A stretch of DNA of 64,000 nt from Moricandia arvensis (Eukaryota; Streptophyta; Magnoliopsida; Brassicales; Brassicaceae). Location of the stretch: NCBI GenBank assembly GCA_905132765.1, contig CAJHQP010001897.1:1-64000 (forward strand), given 5' to 3'. The notes under the pieces are model-generated. The model was not told where the DNA came from. It ran no database searches and worked only from the letters and a program-made list of their open reading frames with translations. The translations under genes were made by a program, and so were the position numbers. Position 1 is the stretch's first letter, and each line of letters starts with the position of its first letter. Positions 62,801-64,000 of this stretch are shown here, one piece after another.

Positions 62801-62889
62801 TTAAGCTGAAGAACATTGGATCGGTTCTGAACCTTAGGGCGAGCCTGGACGGCTTGGTTACGCATGAAAGGATCGTTCATGTCCCCCAT
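59888..62889 (-). CDS. U1-70K: U1 small nuclear ribonucleoprotein 70 kDa protein
   Basis: Nine exons: 62797-62889, 62454-62568, 62275-62354, 62108-62183, 61961-62025, 61813-61875, 60776-60857, 60471-60690 and 59888-60398, encoding 434 aa. The start MGDMNDPFMRN was chosen over an in-frame upstream ATG in the leader. The N-terminal U1-binding tail includes FEPRPPLEFLPPPEKRKCPPY. The RRM spans ~137-215 with RNP2 LFVARL and RNP1 KGYAFIEY. A Gly-rich linker follows, then a long RE/RD/RS-rich tail (ERSRERSRERSRDR, RYDDR). It binds U1 snRNA stem-loop I and recruits SR proteins to 5' splice sites. The intron between exons 6 and 7 is unusually long (60858-61812, 955 nt). From memory the Arabidopsis gene is At3g50670, not a neighbour of DDM1, so this junction breaks colinearity. 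Confidence 0.95.
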
Positions 62890-64000
62890 GGCGATGGACG
62901 ATCGGAGCTCAGCTAGGGTTTTCCGAGAGGAACTAGGAGATTGGGGGGTTCCGCTTGGTATACTAAGATTAACCAATAAGCTGATTTTGTTATTTGTTTG
63001 GAAAATTGGGCCGAGCTTAGAGCGTAAGATCACTGTAACATAAAAAAAGGACATTACCATTTAAGGCCCAATAAAAGCCCCAAAAAAAAAGAGTTTCAAA
63101 ATTTTACTAGCAGATTGATTTGATCCATAACACTAATCATGAACATAACTTGTGGGGGCTACTCATTAAAAACCATAGTTAGCCTTGTCCTTTTCAATAA
63201 TTGGCCCGACCCGAATATGAAATCATTCGGCCCAATCAGATGAAAGTTATTGATCTTAGATAATTATTTTATATACTACTAAATATATTAATATGAAGAG
63301 GTGGTTTGGCGCAGAAAACCAAGCTGGTTTGTGTGTTTATTCTTCCACATGTCACACTCAAACGGATGTAAATCAGATAAACAAAACCCACATGGCAGAC
63401 TCTGAGCATCTCAAACGCCTACAAGGCATGAACACGTTAAAACAAAAGCTGAACCAGAATAATTACCACCAAAACGTCAAAAGTCAATGTAATCAGACAA
63501 ACGTTGCATTCGTTAGGTTATTATAGTTTTCGTTAATCAGAAAAAAGAAACAAGAAGAACGAAACAAAACGCGATTACACATTTAGCTACACGACAAACT
63601 CCACGGTCATATCAGTTGGAGTGTTTAATTTTAACTCTACGGAGTTGGTTATTCGTTCAACAACAACAAAAAAAAATGGAAATTATTTTTACTGAGGCTG
63701 CGTCCGACAAGGGGACGGTAATACCTCCTTTGTCTTCGGCCCAAGACAACGACAGTCATTTTATTTAATTTTATTATAAAATCTTTTTTACGTGCTATAT
63801 CATGCTCATCATAAATCTATTAAGTAATCTTTCCCTAATAATAATCTCTATAATTACAATTAGCAAAATGATCAGTTTTCACACAATCACTAAAGAAGAA
63901 AATAAAATTAAAATTATCCACAAAACTAAATACTACATGGCCAGTCGATTACGCAACATGTACAATAAAAAAAAAAAAAACTGATAATGCATTCATTGGG
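62890..64000. other. Upstream region of U1-70K and unannotated sequence
   Basis: The first ~180 bp hold the U1-70K leader and promoter, with TGGGCC/GGCCCA-type motifs at about 63008-63013 and 63065-63070. Beyond that the sequence is AT-rich without recognisable genes. A 77-codon open stretch at 63293-63526 has no family features and is not called. Confidence 0.45.

Noticed and set aside
63293..63526. 77-codon open frame with Asn/Gln/Lys-rich sequence
   Set aside because: No homology recognised, no splice or promoter context; probably chance.

Overview
This is a plant nuclear window. The genes have short introns with GT-AG borders, AT-rich intergenic DNA and many transposable elements. Gene content and order closely follow the lower end of Arabidopsis thaliana chromosome 5 (from memory, roughly At5g66960 down to At5g66750). 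The organism is therefore a Brassicaceae. The missing genes inside an otherwise colinear run look like post-polyploid gene loss, which suggests a Brassica/Raphanus-type (Brassiceae) genome; that last step is inference.

Layout: 43-1295 (+) is the 3' part of a prolyl-oligopeptidase-like gene. 1529-4135 (-) is a single-exon PLP-transferase-fold protein related to the MoCo sulfurase family. About 5494-20113 is a 14.6-kb tandem array of a ~350-bp AT-rich satellite, wedged between genes that are neighbours in Arabidopsis. 20251-20461 is a Harbinger-type MITE. Then follow a DOF5.8-like transcription factor (+), ATG101 (-), a non-autonomous Helitron (23475-26315) and an SKS17-like multicopper-oxidase homologue (-) with one frameshift.

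31753-41444 is an NRG1 helper-immune-receptor locus. It holds a full-length RPW8-NB-LRR gene, a complete hAT transposon (34934-39260, 8-bp target duplication, broken transposase) and an N-terminally truncated NRG1C-like gene. Further along are a SAP-domain gene (+), a PHD-finger gene (+), a small kinase-regulator-like gene (-), a ~785-bp poly(A) retroposon with a 17-bp target duplication (49404-50188), SDH1 (-), a tRNA-Glu(UUC), DDM1 (-) and U1-70K (-). Exon structures were worked out by hand. Apart from the SKS17-like gene and the transposase, every complete gene joins into one open frame with canonical splice sites.

The genes are mostly independent housekeeping or regulatory loci: mitochondrial complex II, autophagy initiation, chromatin remodelling and splicing. 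Two functional groupings stand out. One is the NRG1 pair, a helper receptor and its probable truncated antagonist, now split by a transposon. The other is the large satellite and several repeats lying in a gene-rich segment that also carries DDM1, the remodeller that silences such repeats in plants; that co-location is probably coincidental.
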